Shown piece by piece: positions 43,558-52,879 of a stretch of 64,000 bases of DNA (its first letter is position 1; every line of letters begins with the position of its first letter). Below the pieces are notes generated by a model, which saw nothing but the letters and a program-made list of their open reading frames with translations, was not told where the DNA came from and did no database searches. The stretch is from the NCBI RefSeq assembly GCF_004104015.1, contig NZ_RYFV01000010.1, positions 22,894-86,893 on the forward strand, in the 5' to 3' direction. The position numbers were made by a program, and so were the translations under genes. Source of the stretch: Actinomyces oricola (GTDB taxonomy: Bacteria > Actinomycetota > Actinomycetes > Actinomycetales > Actinomycetaceae).

Positions 43558-45017
43558 CCCACCCCAACCTCGCCCCTGTGTCCTCCGAGGTGCTTGATGC
43601 CGCCCACCTCGATGCGCGTCTGGCCCAGATACGCGCGGCCCTGGACGCCTGTCCCACAGAAGTTCCCGCCTCCCTGGCCTACCCCGCCAGGGTCTCCCTG
43701 GACGAGGTCGCCGAGCGCCTGGCATTAGGCGTGGACCACACCGTGGTGGCGCTGTTCGGCGGAACCGGCTCAGGGAAATCCTCCCTGTTCAACGCCCTGT
43801 CCCAGCTGCAGTTCGCCGACGTCGGCGCCCGCCGCCCCACCACGTCGCGTGCCGCGGCCTGCACCTGGGGTGACGACGCCAATGCCCTGCTCGACTTCCT
43901 GGGGGTCAGCGACCAACGGCGCATCCGCCGTGAGTCGTTACTGGACGCCTCAGACCAGGACGAACTGGCCGGCCTGGTCTTATTGGACGTACCCGACTAC
44001 GACTCGGTGTCCACCGAGCACGCCCTCCAGGTGGACCGCCTGGTGCCCGTGGCCGACGTGCTGGTGTGGGTGGTCGACCCGCAGAAGTACGCCGACGCGG
44101 CCCTGCATGAGGGCTACCTGCGGGGACTGGGCGCGCGACAGGAAGACATGCTCCTCCTGGTCAACCAGATCGACACTCTGCCCGCGAGCGCGGTGGACAC
44201 GCTCATGGCAGATGCGCGTTCCCTGCTGGACCGTGACGGTTTGACCGAAGTCAAGGTGCTGGCCGTCTCAGCCACGCGCGGTGACAACGTCAAGGACGTG
44301 CGGAACATGCTGTGCCAGCGGGTAGCACGCGCGTCCAACGCCGCCCGCACGGCCTCCGCCGAGCTGGACGCCATCGCCCTGAGACTGCGCTCTACAGTGG
44401 CCCCCAAACCGGTGAACGTGAATCCTGAGTTCGCCGAGACCTCCACCACCTCTCTGGTGCAGGCCTCAGGCGCTCACGCCGTGGCCGCCTCGGTGCGCTC
44501 AAGCCTGTCCCATGTCTTCGCCCGGGCGCTGGCGCGGCCCGAGCCGCCTTCACGGGCCGCGGTCGAGGCTGTCCGCACCACCTGGATGCGGCGCACAACC
44601 GACGGTCTCCCCCCGGCTTGGCTGCGCAGTATTGATCGCGAGGTCGCCTCCCCGGAGGCGCTGGGCGCCCAGACCGCCGAGGCGGTCGGCTCCGTACCCT
44701 TCCCAGGGCACCGCTCTCCGGTACTGGACTTGGCCTGGTGGGGCGGGGTGCTCGCCATGGTGGTCGGCCTGGTCTGCGGGGTTTACTTCTTCCTCCGGGG
44801 AGGGCCGCTGCTGCTCGCCGTTGCGCTGGTCGGGGTCGGGGTGCTGCTAGCCGTGGTGGCTCTGGTCCTGCGCCGGAAGTGGGCCAAGCGCGAATCGGAG
44901 AACTACCTCACCCAGGTCAATGCACGAGTCAAGGCCGTAGTGGAGCGTGGCGTGAGTGAACCTGCTGACGAGGTTCTGGGGCGTCACCGGCTACTGCAGT
45001 CCGCATTGGGGCTGTAA
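43554..45017 (+). CDS. Membrane-anchored large GTPase, second of a pair
   Basis: A 487-residue protein with P-loop GGTGSGKSSLFNALS (about 68-82), G3 LLDVPDYDSV (about 143) and G4 LLVNQIDTL. Two membrane segments lie near the end (WGGVLAMVVGLVCGVYFFL and LLLAVALVGVGVLLAVVALV, about 398-440). Its start overlaps the first GTPase stop as ATGA. The pair resembles operons of GTPases that act on the membrane, perhaps during division or stress. Their role in this genus is not known to me. Confidence 0.85.
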   Translation: MTHPNLAPVSSEVLDAAHLDARLAQIRAALDACPTEVPASLAYPARVSLDEVAERLALGVDHTVVALFGGTGSGKSSLFNALSQLQFADVGARRPTTSRAAACTWGDDANALLDFLGVSDQRRIRRESLLDASDQDELAGLVLLDVPDYDSVSTEHALQVDRLVPVADVLVWVVDPQKYADAALHEGYLRGLGARQEDMLLLVNQIDTLPASAVDTLMADARSLLDRDGLTEVKVLAVSATRGDNVKDVRNMLCQRVARASNAARTASAELDAIALRLRSTVAPKPVNVNPEFAETSTTSLVQASGAHAVAASVRSSLSHVFARALARPEPPSRAAVEAVRTTWMRRTTDGLPPAWLRSIDREVASPEALGAQTAEAVGSVPFPGHRSPVLDLAWWGGVLAMVVGLVCGVYFFLRGGPLLLAVALVGVGVLLAVVALVLRRKWAKRESENYLTQVNARVKAVVERGVSEPADEVLGRHRLLQSALGL

Positions 45018-45181
45018 GCGCTTTCCCCGTGGTTCTGGGTTTTCCCGGGCTCCACAGGGGCGTTGACGGCGGTTTTTTCCACAGGGGTCGATGGTGCCGA
45101 GTGCGGACTGGATCGCGCCGGGGCACGGTGGTGGCGGAGCCGGCAGGGCGTCGGTTCTCATCCCTGTAAGGAGCAACGATT

Positions 45182-45964
45182 ATGAGCCGCCAGCTCGATC
45201 TCGTCGTCCAGGGGATCCTGGGCACAAACCCCGTCCTGAGCCGCGTGGGCGCCGAGCAGCGCCCCTACTGCCGTTTTCGGGTGGCCACAACCCCCTCCTA
45301 CCGCACGGAACGGGGGTGGAATGACGGCGAGACGATCTGGTTCACCGCCAAGGCCTGGGGTCAGCTCGCTGAACACATGTGCATGTCCCTGCGCAAGGGC
45401 GAGCCAGTTCTGCTCGCGGGCCGCTTCACCCAGGAGACCTGGGAGTCTGAGCGCGGGACTCAGCTGACCAATGTCCTCAATGTGCACGCCGGCGGCCACG
45501 ACCTGACCTGGGGGGAGACTCGCTTTATGCGGGTCCAGCTCCACGCCCAGGGCACGGCGTCGGCCTCCACCCCGGACACCACGGCAAACACCCAGAGCGG
45601 TGCCGGGTCCCCGGACACCGCCCGGGAGCCCGGTGCCGTTGACGCCCCCGGCGGCACCGGCGCCCAGGTTGATGAGGGGCCGCTGGCGGCAGGCGGCAGC
45701 CGGGCGCAGGCCGGGGAGACCCGCCTCCGCGCCGGGGTGGGAGGGGCTACGCGGAACGGGGATCAGGCCACGACCCCCCTGCCGGCCGACCACTGGGAGG
45801 GCGGGGCTGACGCGGCCCGTCAGGGCGCCACCGCCCCCGGCCCGGCATCCGGCGCCTCGCAGACACAGGCGAGCACCGCGGATCCCTCGCCCGCTTCAGC
45901 GTCGTCCTCCGCCTATATTGTGGTCGGGGAAACGCAGGACGATGATCCTTTTGACCGGGAATGA
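45182..45964 (+). CDS. ssb: Single-stranded DNA-binding protein, second chromosomal type
   Basis: A 260-residue protein with an N-terminal OB fold (residues 1-115: LDLVVQGILGTNPVLSRVGA, FRVATTPSYR, WFTAKAWGQLAEH, KGEPVLLAGRF). A long low-complexity Gly/Ala/Pro tail follows and ends in the acidic tip DDDPFDRE, the protein-contact motif of SSBs. AAGGAG is 10 bases upstream. The alternative SSB (SsbB-like) of actinobacteria is the best match, with a possible role in competence or repair. Confidence 0.85.
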   Translation: MSRQLDLVVQGILGTNPVLSRVGAEQRPYCRFRVATTPSYRTERGWNDGETIWFTAKAWGQLAEHMCMSLRKGEPVLLAGRFTQETWESERGTQLTNVLNVHAGGHDLTWGETRFMRVQLHAQGTASASTPDTTANTQSGAGSPDTAREPGAVDAPGGTGAQVDEGPLAAGGSRAQAGETRLRAGVGGATRNGDQATTPLPADHWEGGADAARQGATAPGPASGASQTQASTADPSPASASSSAYIVVGETQDDDPFDRE

Positions 45965-46008
45965 CAGGGAACGACGGGTAACGAGGCGGCCGTGCCCCTG
46001 AGCCCGGC

Positions 46009-46572
46009 TCAGCCCCGTGGCGGGGCGGCAATGCTCAGATCGGCCGGGTGGGGGACGCGCAGCACCTCGATGAGCACCTGCGCCACCATCTGTGCGGCCC
46101 GCTGCCCATCGGGGAAGACCCGGTGCATGCGACCGGCTTCTGTGGTCCAGCCCAGGGCGGCCAGGGCTCCACACGCCTCCTGGTCGAGGATCACTCGCCC
46201 GACCGGGTCGAGCACCGGCAGGACGGCCTCGACATCATGGCGGCGAATCGTCAACATGATGGCGGGCGGCTCGGGAGACGGGGCGCGTCGACGATGCAGC
46301 AGCCGACCCAGCCCACGAGGGGTGATTGGAGAATTCTGGGCGACTACCGGGGCCGGGGCCGTGAGCAGCACGGTCGGGCCATTGCCGGGGGCCCCGGTGG
46401 CTCCAGGTCCCCGGCCGGTAGCCGAGCCCTCCGGGGGCGCGGGCCAAGGCGACTCCGGGCGGTGCCCGTGGTCAAGGAGGGTCGCCAGGGTGGGTGTGAA
46501 GCGCGCCCATGAGCCGACGTCAACGTGGGCCGCGAAAAGGCCGGCGGCGTTGGGGCCGGGGGCATCGTTCAT
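46009..46572 (-). CDS. Hypothetical actinobacterial protein
   Basis: A 187-residue protein without signal or membrane segments. The first half is Pro/Gly-rich. The last 80 residues (IMLTIRRHDVEAVLPVLDPV, then AALGWTTEAGRMHRVFPDGQ) form a compact domain that recalls TY-Chap-type chaperone domains, a weak assignment. It is convergent to the SSB gene and divergent from ftsE. Confidence 0.65.
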   Translation of the reverse strand: MNDAPGPNAAGLFAAHVDVGSWARFTPTLATLLDHGHRPESPWPAPPEGSATGRGPGATGAPGNGPTVLLTAPAPVVAQNSPITPRGLGRLLHRRRAPSPEPPAIMLTIRRHDVEAVLPVLDPVGRVILDQEACGALAALGWTTEAGRMHRVFPDGQRAAQMVAQVLIEVLRVPHPADLSIAAPPRG

Positions 46573-46825
46573 GAAGTCAGGCTAGTGGCCTTGGGGCCTT
46601 AGGTCGCCTCGGCCGGGCGCCCGGACGCCAAAACGTCCGGCTAGACAGGCCCTCCGGGGCCGGTCGAGACGGGGCTCGGACCAGCGTCGACGCCGGCTGT
46701 GGCACAAACGTGACGTAGTGGTCGCGACGCTGGGCGTGTCACAAGCGGGAGTCATGGGAATGCTGCGTACCGTGGTTGGGAACCTAGGTGCGATGCGCCG
46801 CGGCCAGGCAGGGAGCAGCAGATTC

Positions 46826-47515
46826 ATGATCCGTTTTGACCACGTGTCCAAGGTCTACAAGCGGGGCGCTCGACCCGCGCTCGACGACGTTGATATCGAG
46901 GTTGAGCGCGAGGAGTTCGTCTTCCTGGTGGGGGCCTCCGGATCCGGGAAGTCGACGTTCCTGCGCCTGGTGCTGCGCGAGGAGCGGCCCACCTCCGGAC
47001 GCGTCCACGTGCTGGGACGGGACCTGTCCCGGGTCTCGAGCTGGAAGGTGCCCCAGCTGCGCCGCGAGATGGGCTTCGTCTTCCAGGACTTCCGGCTCCT
47101 GGAGAACAAGACGGTTCTGGAGAATGTCGCCATCGCCTCCCAGGTGATCGGCAAACCCCGGCACTACATTTTCTCCGCGGTGCCCGAGGCTCTCGACCTG
47201 GTGGGCCTGGCCGGTAAAGGCAAGCGCCTGCCCCACGAGCTGTCCGGGGGCGAGCAGCAGCGCGTGGCCATCGCCCGCGCCATGGTCAACCGCCCCAAGC
47301 TCCTCCTGGCCGATGAGCCCACCGGGAATCTCGACCCTTCCACCTCGGTGGGCATTATGCGGCTGCTGGACCGGATTAACCGCCAGGGGACCACCGTGGT
47401 CATGGCCACCCACGACGACGAGATCGTTGACCAGATGCGTAAGCGCGTCATTGAGCTCAAGGCGGGGCAGGTCGTGCGCGACCAGGCCCGCGGCGTCTAC
47501 GGCTCGGACCGCTGA
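46826..47515 (+). CDS. ftsE: Cell-division ATP-binding protein FtsE
   Basis: A 229-residue ABC ATPase: Walker [14 protein letters not shown]-loop VFQDFRLL, signature [12 protein letters not shown], Walker [15 protein letters not shown]-loop MATHDDEIV. It pairs with FtsX to gate peptidoglycan hydrolysis at the septum. The ATG at 46826 fits the family start ([14 protein letters not shown]); the longer opening to 46718 is rejected. The gene is followed 10 bases later by ftsX and then by an M23 hydrolase gene, the functional set. The upstream prfB seen in many actinobacteria is absent from this stretch. Confidence 0.96.
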   Translation: MIRFDHVSKVYKRGARPALDDVDIEVEREEFVFLVGASGSGKSTFLRLVLREERPTSGRVHVLGRDLSRVSSWKVPQLRREMGFVFQDFRLLENKTVLENVAIASQVIGKPRHYIFSAVPEALDLVGLAGKGKRLPHELSGGEQQRVAIARAMVNRPKLLLADEPTGNLDPSTSVGIMRLLDRINRQGTTVVMATHDDEIVDQMRKRVIELKAGQVVRDQARGVYGSDR

Positions 47516-47525
47516 AGGAGGCACC

Positions 47526-48443
47526 ATGCGATTCCGTTTTATTCTCTCCGAGACCTTCAAGGGTCTGTCCCGGAACCTGGCGATGACCATCTCGGTTATC
47601 CTCGTTTCCTTCGTCTCACTGCTCTTCGTGGGCGCCTCCGCTCTTCTCCAGACGCAGATCTCCACCATGAAGGGCGAGTGGTATGACAAGGTCGAGGTGA
47701 GCGTTTTCATGTGCCCGCAGTCCTCGGCCTACGCCGAGTGCGCCGACGGCGAGGCCACCCAAGAGCAGATTGATGCCGTCGAGCAGCTCATTAACTCCGA
47801 GGTCCTCAAGGACTACATTAAGTCCTACACCATTGAGTCCAAGGCCGAAGCCTACGAGAACTTTATGCGGGCCTATGGCAACTCCTCTATTGGTCGCAAT
47901 GCCACAGAGGACATGATGCCGGTGTCCTTCCGCATTAAGCTCGTTGACCCCGAGCAGTACCAGGCCGTGGCCGAGCAGTTCACCGGGCGCGATGGCGTTG
48001 AGAGGGTTAAGGACCAGCAGGAGACCCTCGAACCCCTCTTCCTGGTAATGAACCGCGCCTCTTGGATCACCGGCGGCCTGGCCGCCCTCATGGGAGTGGC
48101 CGCCGTCCTGCTCATCTCCACCACCATTAGGCTCTCCGCTATGAGCCGCTCGAAAGAGACCGGCATTATGCGCCTGGTGGGCGCGTCGAATCTTTTCATC
48201 CAACTCCCGTTCGTGCTGGAGGGGGCCATTGCCGCCCTCATTGGAGCGCTTCTGGCAGTGGGCTCTCTGTGGGCCGGCGTCCACTATGTCGTTGAGGGGT
48301 GGCTGGCGCGCTCCATCAGCTTTACCTCCGCCTTCATCGGAACCAGCCAGGTGCTGTGGCTCGCCCCCTGGCTGATCGCCGCCGCCATCCTCTTCGCCGC
48401 AGCCTCCTCGGCCTTCTCCTTGTCGAAGTACACAAAGGTGTGA
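47526..48443 (+). CDS. ftsX: Cell-division protein FtsX
   Basis: A 305-residue FtsX-type permease: one N-terminal membrane segment (MTISVILVSFVSLLFVGA), an outside loop of about 130 residues that carries two cysteines (FMCPQSSAYAECADG), and three C-terminal membrane segments (GGLAALMGVAAVLLISTTI, FVLEGAIAALIGALLAVGSL, WLIAAAILFAAASSAF). The RLVGASN motif is typical. GGAGG is 6 bases upstream. The outside loop is expected to contact the neighbouring hydrolase. Confidence 0.95.
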   Translation: MRFRFILSETFKGLSRNLAMTISVILVSFVSLLFVGASALLQTQISTMKGEWYDKVEVSVFMCPQSSAYAECADGEATQEQIDAVEQLINSEVLKDYIKSYTIESKAEAYENFMRAYGNSSIGRNATEDMMPVSFRIKLVDPEQYQAVAEQFTGRDGVERVKDQQETLEPLFLVMNRASWITGGLAALMGVAAVLLISTTIRLSAMSRSKETGIMRLVGASNLFIQLPFVLEGAIAALIGALLAVGSLWAGVHYVVEGWLARSISFTSAFIGTSQVLWLAPWLIAAAILFAAASSAFSLSKYTKV

Positions 48444-48448
48444 TCGAT

Positions 48449-49765
48449 ATGTTTCCCCCAGTGAAGCCTGTTCCCCCGCCCTCCCGGCGCCACCGGGCCC
48501 TGGCTGCCGCCTGGCTCGCCGCGGCATTGGTCCTGGTGCCGTTGAGTCAGGGCGCACTGGCCGATGAGCGCTCTGACGCCGTCGACCAGCAGACGGAGGC
48601 TGAACAGCGTGAGGCGGAACTCGCCGCCTCCCTCGAGGGCGTCAGCGCTTCCCTGGGGCAGGCCTATCTGGACCTCCAAAGCGCGCAGGCCGATCTGGCT
48701 GCTGCCGAAAGCGACCTGACGACCGCTGAGACCACCTTGGCGCAGAAGGAGCGCGAGCAGCAGACCGCCTCCGACCGTCTCGCCGTGGCTGAGGCGGACC
48801 TAGCCGCGATCCAGGAGGAGGCCGCCTCCTCCCAGGAGACGGCTGATCAGAACACCGCCTCCGTTGCAGAGCTCGTGGTGTCCACCTACCAGGGCGACAA
48901 TAGCCTGACCTCTTTGAGCTACGTGCTGGCCTCGGAGTCGGTGGAGGACTTGGCACAACGCTCGACGACCACTGAGATCGCCTCAGGAGTTCAGGAGTCC
49001 GTCCTGGCCGCCGCCGAGGCCGAGAGGGCTCAGACCGCGAACAGGCAGGCCCGTCAGGACGCCACCACAACCCGCGTCGCCACCTTGAAGGCCGATGCCG
49101 ACGCCGCCGAGGCCGCCGCTCAGACCGCCCGGGACTCCGCCCAGACCAAGCGCGACGAAGTCGCCACCTTGGCCGAGGAGAAGGAGTCGGCCGCTGCCAG
49201 CCTGGAGACCGAGAAGGAGAGCCTGGAGGCCCAGCAGGCGCAGGCGGCCGCAGACGCCGCCGCAGCGGCGGCCAAGGTCGCCGAGATCGATGCCGCGAAC
49301 CGGGCCGAGCCCACCTACACGGGCTCGGAAACTGTCGCTGAGGCCACCAATGAGCTGGGGTCGGGGTCCATTGGGCACCCGATCACCGGGGCCCTGGTGG
49401 TCACCTCGCCCTTCGGCTACAGGGTCCATCCGATCACTGGTGAGTTGCGCCTCCACGCCGGCGTTGACCTCATGGCGGCCACCGGGGTGCCGCAGTACGC
49501 GGGCGTGTCCGGCACGGTCCATAACTTCTACAACGAGTCCTGCGGCAATGGGATCTTCATTGATGGCGGTGTGGTCGATGGCCAGTCGGTGGTACTCGGC
49601 TACTGCCACCTGTCCCAGCAGACCCAGGCTGAAGGGGCCTATGTCAACAAGGGCGACCAGGTCGGGCTGACCGGTGCCACTGGGGGAGTGACCGGACCCC
49701 ACGTCCACTACGAGGTCTATCTCAACGGCGTCGAGGTCGACCCTATGACTCTCCCCGGTTTTTAA
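48449..49765 (+). CDS. Coiled-coil M23 peptidase, likely FtsEX-controlled hydrolase
   Basis: A 438-residue secreted protein. A signal peptide (ALAAAWLAAALVLVPLSQGA) is followed by a long coiled coil (about 45-280: many Ala, Glu and Gln heptads) and a C-terminal M23 LytM domain (about 310-438) with RVHPITGELRLHAGVDL and HVHYEVYLNG as the metal ligands (His and Asp in HAGVD; His in HVH). This EnvC/PcsB/RipC-like architecture is expected of an FtsX-activated enzyme. The start at 48449 lies 5 bases after the ftsX stop; a GTG at 48440 overlapping that stop is also possible. Confidence 0.9.
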   Translation: MFPPVKPVPPPSRRHRALAAAWLAAALVLVPLSQGALADERSDAVDQQTEAEQREAELAASLEGVSASLGQAYLDLQSAQADLAAAESDLTTAETTLAQKEREQQTASDRLAVAEADLAAIQEEAASSQETADQNTASVAELVVSTYQGDNSLTSLSYVLASESVEDLAQRSTTTEIASGVQESVLAAAEAERAQTANRQARQDATTTRVATLKADADAAEAAAQTARDSAQTKRDEVATLAEEKESAAASLETEKESLEAQQAQAAADAAAAAAKVAEIDAANRAEPTYTGSETVAEATNELGSGSIGHPITGALVVTSPFGYRVHPITGELRLHAGVDLMAATGVPQYAGVSGTVHNFYNESCGNGIFIDGGVVDGQSVVLGYCHLSQQTQAEGAYVNKGDQVGLTGATGGVTGPHVHYEVYLNGVEVDPMTLPGF

Positions 49766-49774
49766 GGGCGAGCC

Positions 49775-49801
49775 GTCCGCCGGGTCGTCAACCCGGCGGA
49801 C
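49775..49801 (+). terminator. Hairpin after the ftsEX-hydrolase operon
   Basis: A perfect 11-base stem (GTCCGCCGGGT with ACCCGGCGGAC) and a 5-base loop lie 9 bases after the M23 gene. There is no T-run. Confidence 0.75.
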
Positions 49802-49942
49802 GATTCAGCCAGTGCGCCCCGTCACGGGCCTTCGCGCCCTGGCGCTGCCGACCCAACCCCGGGTACTTGACGGCACGGGTAAAGTGGACGTTCCGTGCGT
49901 GGCAGGGGCCGGCGCCGCGCGGCAGCTGTAAGGAGGACGCTC

Positions 49943-50476
49943 ATGGCCAAGAGGAAGCCCGTCGGGATCAAGAAACCCGCCCCGGGGAAACGGGCCAAAG
50001 CAGCCTCCGACGCTCACAGGACCATTGCCCGCAACAAGAAGGCAACACACGACTACTTCATTGAGGACCGCTATGAGGCCGGCCTGGTCCTCACCGGCAC
50101 CGAAGTCAAGGCCCTGCGCATGGGGCGCGCCTCCCTGGCCGAGGCGTGGATTGAGGTCGACCGCAATGGTGAGGCCTGGCTCCAGGGCGCTCACATCCCC
50201 GAGTACTTGCAGGGCACCTGGAACAACCACACCCCGCGCCGCAAGCGCAAGCTTCTGCTCCACCGGCCCGAGCTGGAGAAACTGGCCCAGAAGGTCCAGG
50301 CCAAGGGCTATACGATCGTCCCCCTGGAGCTGTACTTCCTGGAAGGCCGCGCCAAGCTCGAGATCGCCCTGGCCCGGGGCAAGCAGGACTGGGACAAGCG
50401 ACAGGCGCTGCGCGAGGCGCAGGACAAGCGGGAAGCCGCCCGGGCCATGGCCGCCGCCAACCGGCGGCGCGGCTAG
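49943..50476 (+). CDS. smpB: tmRNA-binding protein SmpB
   Basis: A 177-residue SmpB: N-terminal basic tail, core ([57 protein letters not shown]) and a basic helical tail ([20 protein letters not shown]). It binds tmRNA and acts with it in rescue of stalled ribosomes. The ATG at 49943 has AAGGAGG about 8 bases upstream; the opening to 49895 is rejected. The ssrA gene is 170 bases downstream on the same strand, the common actinobacterial order. Confidence 0.96.
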   Translation: MAKRKPVGIKKPAPGKRAKAASDAHRTIARNKKATHDYFIEDRYEAGLVLTGTEVKALRMGRASLAEAWIEVDRNGEAWLQGAHIPEYLQGTWNNHTPRRKRKLLLHRPELEKLAQKVQAKGYTIVPLELYFLEGRAKLEIALARGKQDWDKRQALREAQDKREAARAMAAANRRRG

Positions 50477-50646
50477 ACCGGCATGCCCAACCGCGAACTG
50501 ACGGCTGACTCGGCTAACAGGCCCTTCAGCGCTCTTGTGGTTCTCAGCACATGAGTGGTTCTCCTGAGACGGGTTGGGTACACTTGACCGGCGTTCATCC
50601 GCGGTTCCGCGGGTGAGTGGCCGGCCCAGCCGGCAACAACTCCACA

Positions 50647-51017
50647 GGGGATGATCGGTTTCGACGACGGTCGTGGGTTCAGGAGAAGCGGGTCGAGGAT
50701 GCACAGTCATCTCGTCAACGCTCTGTGCGAACCAATAGGTGCCGATAACACTCGCACCGACTTCGCCCTCGCCGCCTGAGCGAGCTCCGAAGTCCGTCAG
50801 CCCGGGGAGCGCTCTCGACCCGGCGCCTGGCGTCATCCAGGGAGCCACTGCTGCGTCACCTCGTCGGCGGGTGACGCGGGACTTCTAGTCGACTGAGCCC
50901 GTCGGCGTCCTTGTTCGCGTGAGACGCCGGGGCTGAGAAACACGCCAGCGAACTGCACCCGGAGAAGTCCTGTTGCACCACCGTCGGACGGGGGTTCGAT
51001 TCCCCCCATCTCCACCA
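50647..51017 (+). ncRNA. ssrA: tmRNA, integration site of the second island
   Basis: The 5' end GGGGATGATCGGTTTCGACG and the 3' end TCGATTCCCCCCATCTCCACCA give the tRNA-like domain (acceptor GGGGATG with CATCTCC, encoded CCA, T-loop TTCGATT). The tag frame at 50741-50779 encodes ADNTRTDFALAA and a stop. smpB is just upstream. Island genes begin directly after the 3' end, which is a known attachment site for mobile elements. Confidence 0.94.
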
Positions 51018-51027
51018 CCCAAAAGAG

Positions 51028-51055
51028 CCCCGCCCCTAGTCGGGCGGGGTTTTTC
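51028..51055 (+). terminator. Terminator after the tmRNA 3' end
   Basis: Stem CCCCGCCC (51028-51035) with GGGCGGGG (51042-51049), loop CTAGTC, followed by five T. Good intrinsic terminator, 11 bases after the tmRNA. Confidence 0.85.
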
Positions 51056-51119
51056 GTGCCCACTAGGGGTTTCACCGCGAAACCCACTGCGCTCGTTCGA
51101 TGCCGTAGAGTGCATATGG

Positions 51120-51356
51120 CGCGCCTGGTGGTCGCTTCCCAGCGACAAGCAGACCGAGAGCCTCGACCACCTCGGGCGAGGCTCGCAGCAGAGCCAGCGC
51201 GCCGAGACCACCGCCGCCACCGAGCTGCTGCCCCGGCACAAGGGGGAGGGGCGGCTGCTGCGCGGCTCGCGGCCCGGCGTCGAGGCGGGCGAGCGCATCA
51301 ACGAGACGGGGCTGCTCGTGCGGCTGGTCGACATGTCGCAGATCGACTTCGGCTGA
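51120..51356 (+). pseudogene. 3' remnant of an unknown gene at the island's tmRNA end
   Basis: From about 51150 the frame reads SDKQTESLDHLGRGSQQSQR, then ETTAATELLPRHKGEGRLLR, then a GVEAGERINETGLLVRLVDM-SQIDFG ending with TGA at 51354-51356. Third codon positions are strongly G/C, as in real genes of this genome. No start is found, and the frame runs upstream into the tmRNA end. It is thus probably the tail of an element gene truncated on integration. No family recognised. Confidence 0.5.
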
Positions 51357-51366
51357 GAGCGGGTCG

Positions 51367-52083
51367 TCACTCGGGAAGGTCCCGGAACTCGCCGGGGGGC
51401 ATCCCCTTGCGCGCCGCCCACCAGCGCACGTAGACGAACAGCTCCTCTGTGGCCTGGATCGAGGCGCCGTACACCTCGTGCCAGAGCGACTCCGGGATAA
51501 CGTGGGGCAGCAGGGGCACGCCCATGAAGAGATCGCGCTCTCCTGAGACCTGCACCGTCGCGACCATGTGGCTGAGGGAGAAGTGCACCCAGCCCGAGGT
51601 CTTGTCGTAGACGGCCGGTGCCCACGGGTGAGCTGCTGCCGCCAGGTCCTTCAGCCGTCCGTCGTTGAGGTTCTTGCCCTCGGGGTCCTTCATCTTGCGG
51701 AACTCCTCGCCCGCCAGCAGGCGCATGGCGAGCTCGTCGGAGTTGGGTCCGCTGGCGGCGTAGTGCGCGCGGAACAGCGTGTCGAGCTGGATGCGGAGCA
51801 GTGGAGCGGCGGCGTGGATGTTGAACCAGTCCACCGCGTCGATCAGGGCGTCCACGATGCCGTAGCTGCGCTGGACCATCGACGTGACCAGGAAGTCGGT
51901 CGAGTAGAGCCGCCCTTCGTCCACGGTGAGGGCCAGCGCCGCCACGTCCAGGTGCTGGCGCCGGAGCTCGTCGAGGCGCTCGCGCAACGGCAGCAGGTCG
52001 GGGAACCTCGTCGCCGAGCTCCCGGGTGGCACCGGCTTGGGCTGTCGGGGGAGCCTGCCGGCGCCTGTCGTCTCGTCGTCCAT
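51367..52083 (-). CDS. Hypothetical soluble protein of the tmRNA island
   Basis: A 238-residue helical protein with no domain I can name. The region VQRSYGIVDALIDAVDWFNI, then LLRIQLDTLFRAHYA, and further DKTSGWVHFSLSHMVATV recalls DUF5677-like or HEPN-type helical proteins that carry an H-F-S segment, but the match is weak. It starts at 52083 with TGGGGG upstream. It lies on the left side of a leftward set of small genes. Confidence 0.65.
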   Translation of the reverse strand: MDDETTGAGRLPRQPKPVPPGSSATRFPDLLPLRERLDELRRQHLDVAALALTVDEGRLYSTDFLVTSMVQRSYGIVDALIDAVDWFNIHAAAPLLRIQLDTLFRAHYAASGPNSDELAMRLLAGEEFRKMKDPEGKNLNDGRLKDLAAAAHPWAPAVYDKTSGWVHFSLSHMVATVQVSGERDLFMGVPLLPHVIPESLWHEVYGASIQATEELFVYVRWWAARKGMPPGEFRDLPE

Positions 52084-52172
52084 GCCCCCAGTCTCTCGCC
52101 CTCCGAGGGACAGACGTGGGACCCCCGGGCGGCTCTCGCCCGAGGGTCCCGGTGTGGTCCAGGACGAACGCG

Positions 52173-52577
52173 TCAGCGGGACGCGCCCTCCCGGCCGCGC
52201 TCCTTCTCCTGCTCGCGGGCCTTGAGGGCCTGCTCGCGGTTCGAGGCAGCCTTGACCTTCGTCTGCTCGGCCTTCGCCTTGTCCTGCTCGGGCACGGCCC
52301 TCTGGGTGCCGGCCTTCGCCTGCGAGCGGGACGTGGCCTCGCGCTGCTTCGCCTGTGACTGGCGAGAAGCCTCTGCCGCCTGCTGGCGGCGGGCCTTCTC
52401 CTCGCGGGCCACGGCCGCACGGCGGCGCTCGGCCAGCTTGTACTCGGGCGAGGACGCCACGTCCTTGCCGTAGCGCTGCTCGACGGCCTTGCGACCGCCG
52501 GGCCCGGACATCATCCGCTGGATCTCGGCCGCCTGCTGGCGGTCGATCTTGACGTGGTCGTACATGCTCGTGCTCAT
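52173..52577 (-). CDS. Basic coiled-coil hypothetical protein
   Basis: A 134-residue, very charged protein. Residues 1-45 contain MYDHVKIDRQQAAEIQRMMS; the rest is a long Lys/Arg/Gln/Ala-rich helix (ARREEKARRQQ-type segments). AAGGAGA is about 6 bases before the ATG at 52577. It overlaps the upstream gene by 4 bases (ATGA). Such proteins may bind DNA or act as scaffolds. Similar small proteins occur in actinobacterial plasmids. Confidence 0.65.
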   Translation of the reverse strand: MSTSMYDHVKIDRQQAAEIQRMMSGPGGRKAVEQRYGKDVASSPEYKLAERRRAAVAREEKARRQQAAEASRQSQAKQREATSRSQAKAGTQRAVPEQDKAKAEQTKVKAASNREQALKAREQEKERGREGASR

Positions 52578-52879
52578 CGCTGATCTCCTTGCTGCCGGGG
52601 CCCGCGACGGTCGCGGGCTGCTGTGCCTGTCCGGGTAGTGCCGCCTGGGCAGGGGTGGTAGTTGACGCGCTCCTCGACGGCCTCGATGATCGCGCCCGTG
52701 GTCTCGGCCTCGTCCCACGCGGCCTCGACGTGCGCCTCGCACACGTACCAGCTGTAGAGGCTCGTGAGGACGAGCGTCATGGACTGCTCGGCGATGAAGA
52801 CCTCGCGGGTCGCGAGCTCGCCGCAGCCGGGCTCCCGGCAGAGCGTGCCGGGCGCCATCCGCAGGCCGCTGATCGTCAT
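52574..52879 (-). CDS. Small protein with a CxxxC...CxxH zinc-like motif
   Basis: A 101-residue protein. CREPGCGELATREVF and further YVCEAHVEAAWDEAE give four potential metal ligands (Cys-x3-Cys and Cys-x2-His). The start at 52879 has GAGG upstream. It overlaps both neighbours by ATGA. The tail (after about 80) is basic and low-complexity. Function unknown; a small zinc-ribbon regulator is possible. Confidence 0.62.
   Translation of the reverse strand: MTISGLRMAPGTLCREPGCGELATREVFIAEQSMTLVLTSLYSWYVCEAHVEAAWDEAETTGAIIEAVEERVNYHPCPGGTTRTGTAARDRRGPRQQGDQR

Noticed and set aside
49805..50848. A long minus-strand opening opposite smpB.
   Set aside because: It is the shadow of smpB and extends into the tmRNA gene; in this high-GC genome such antisense openings are common.
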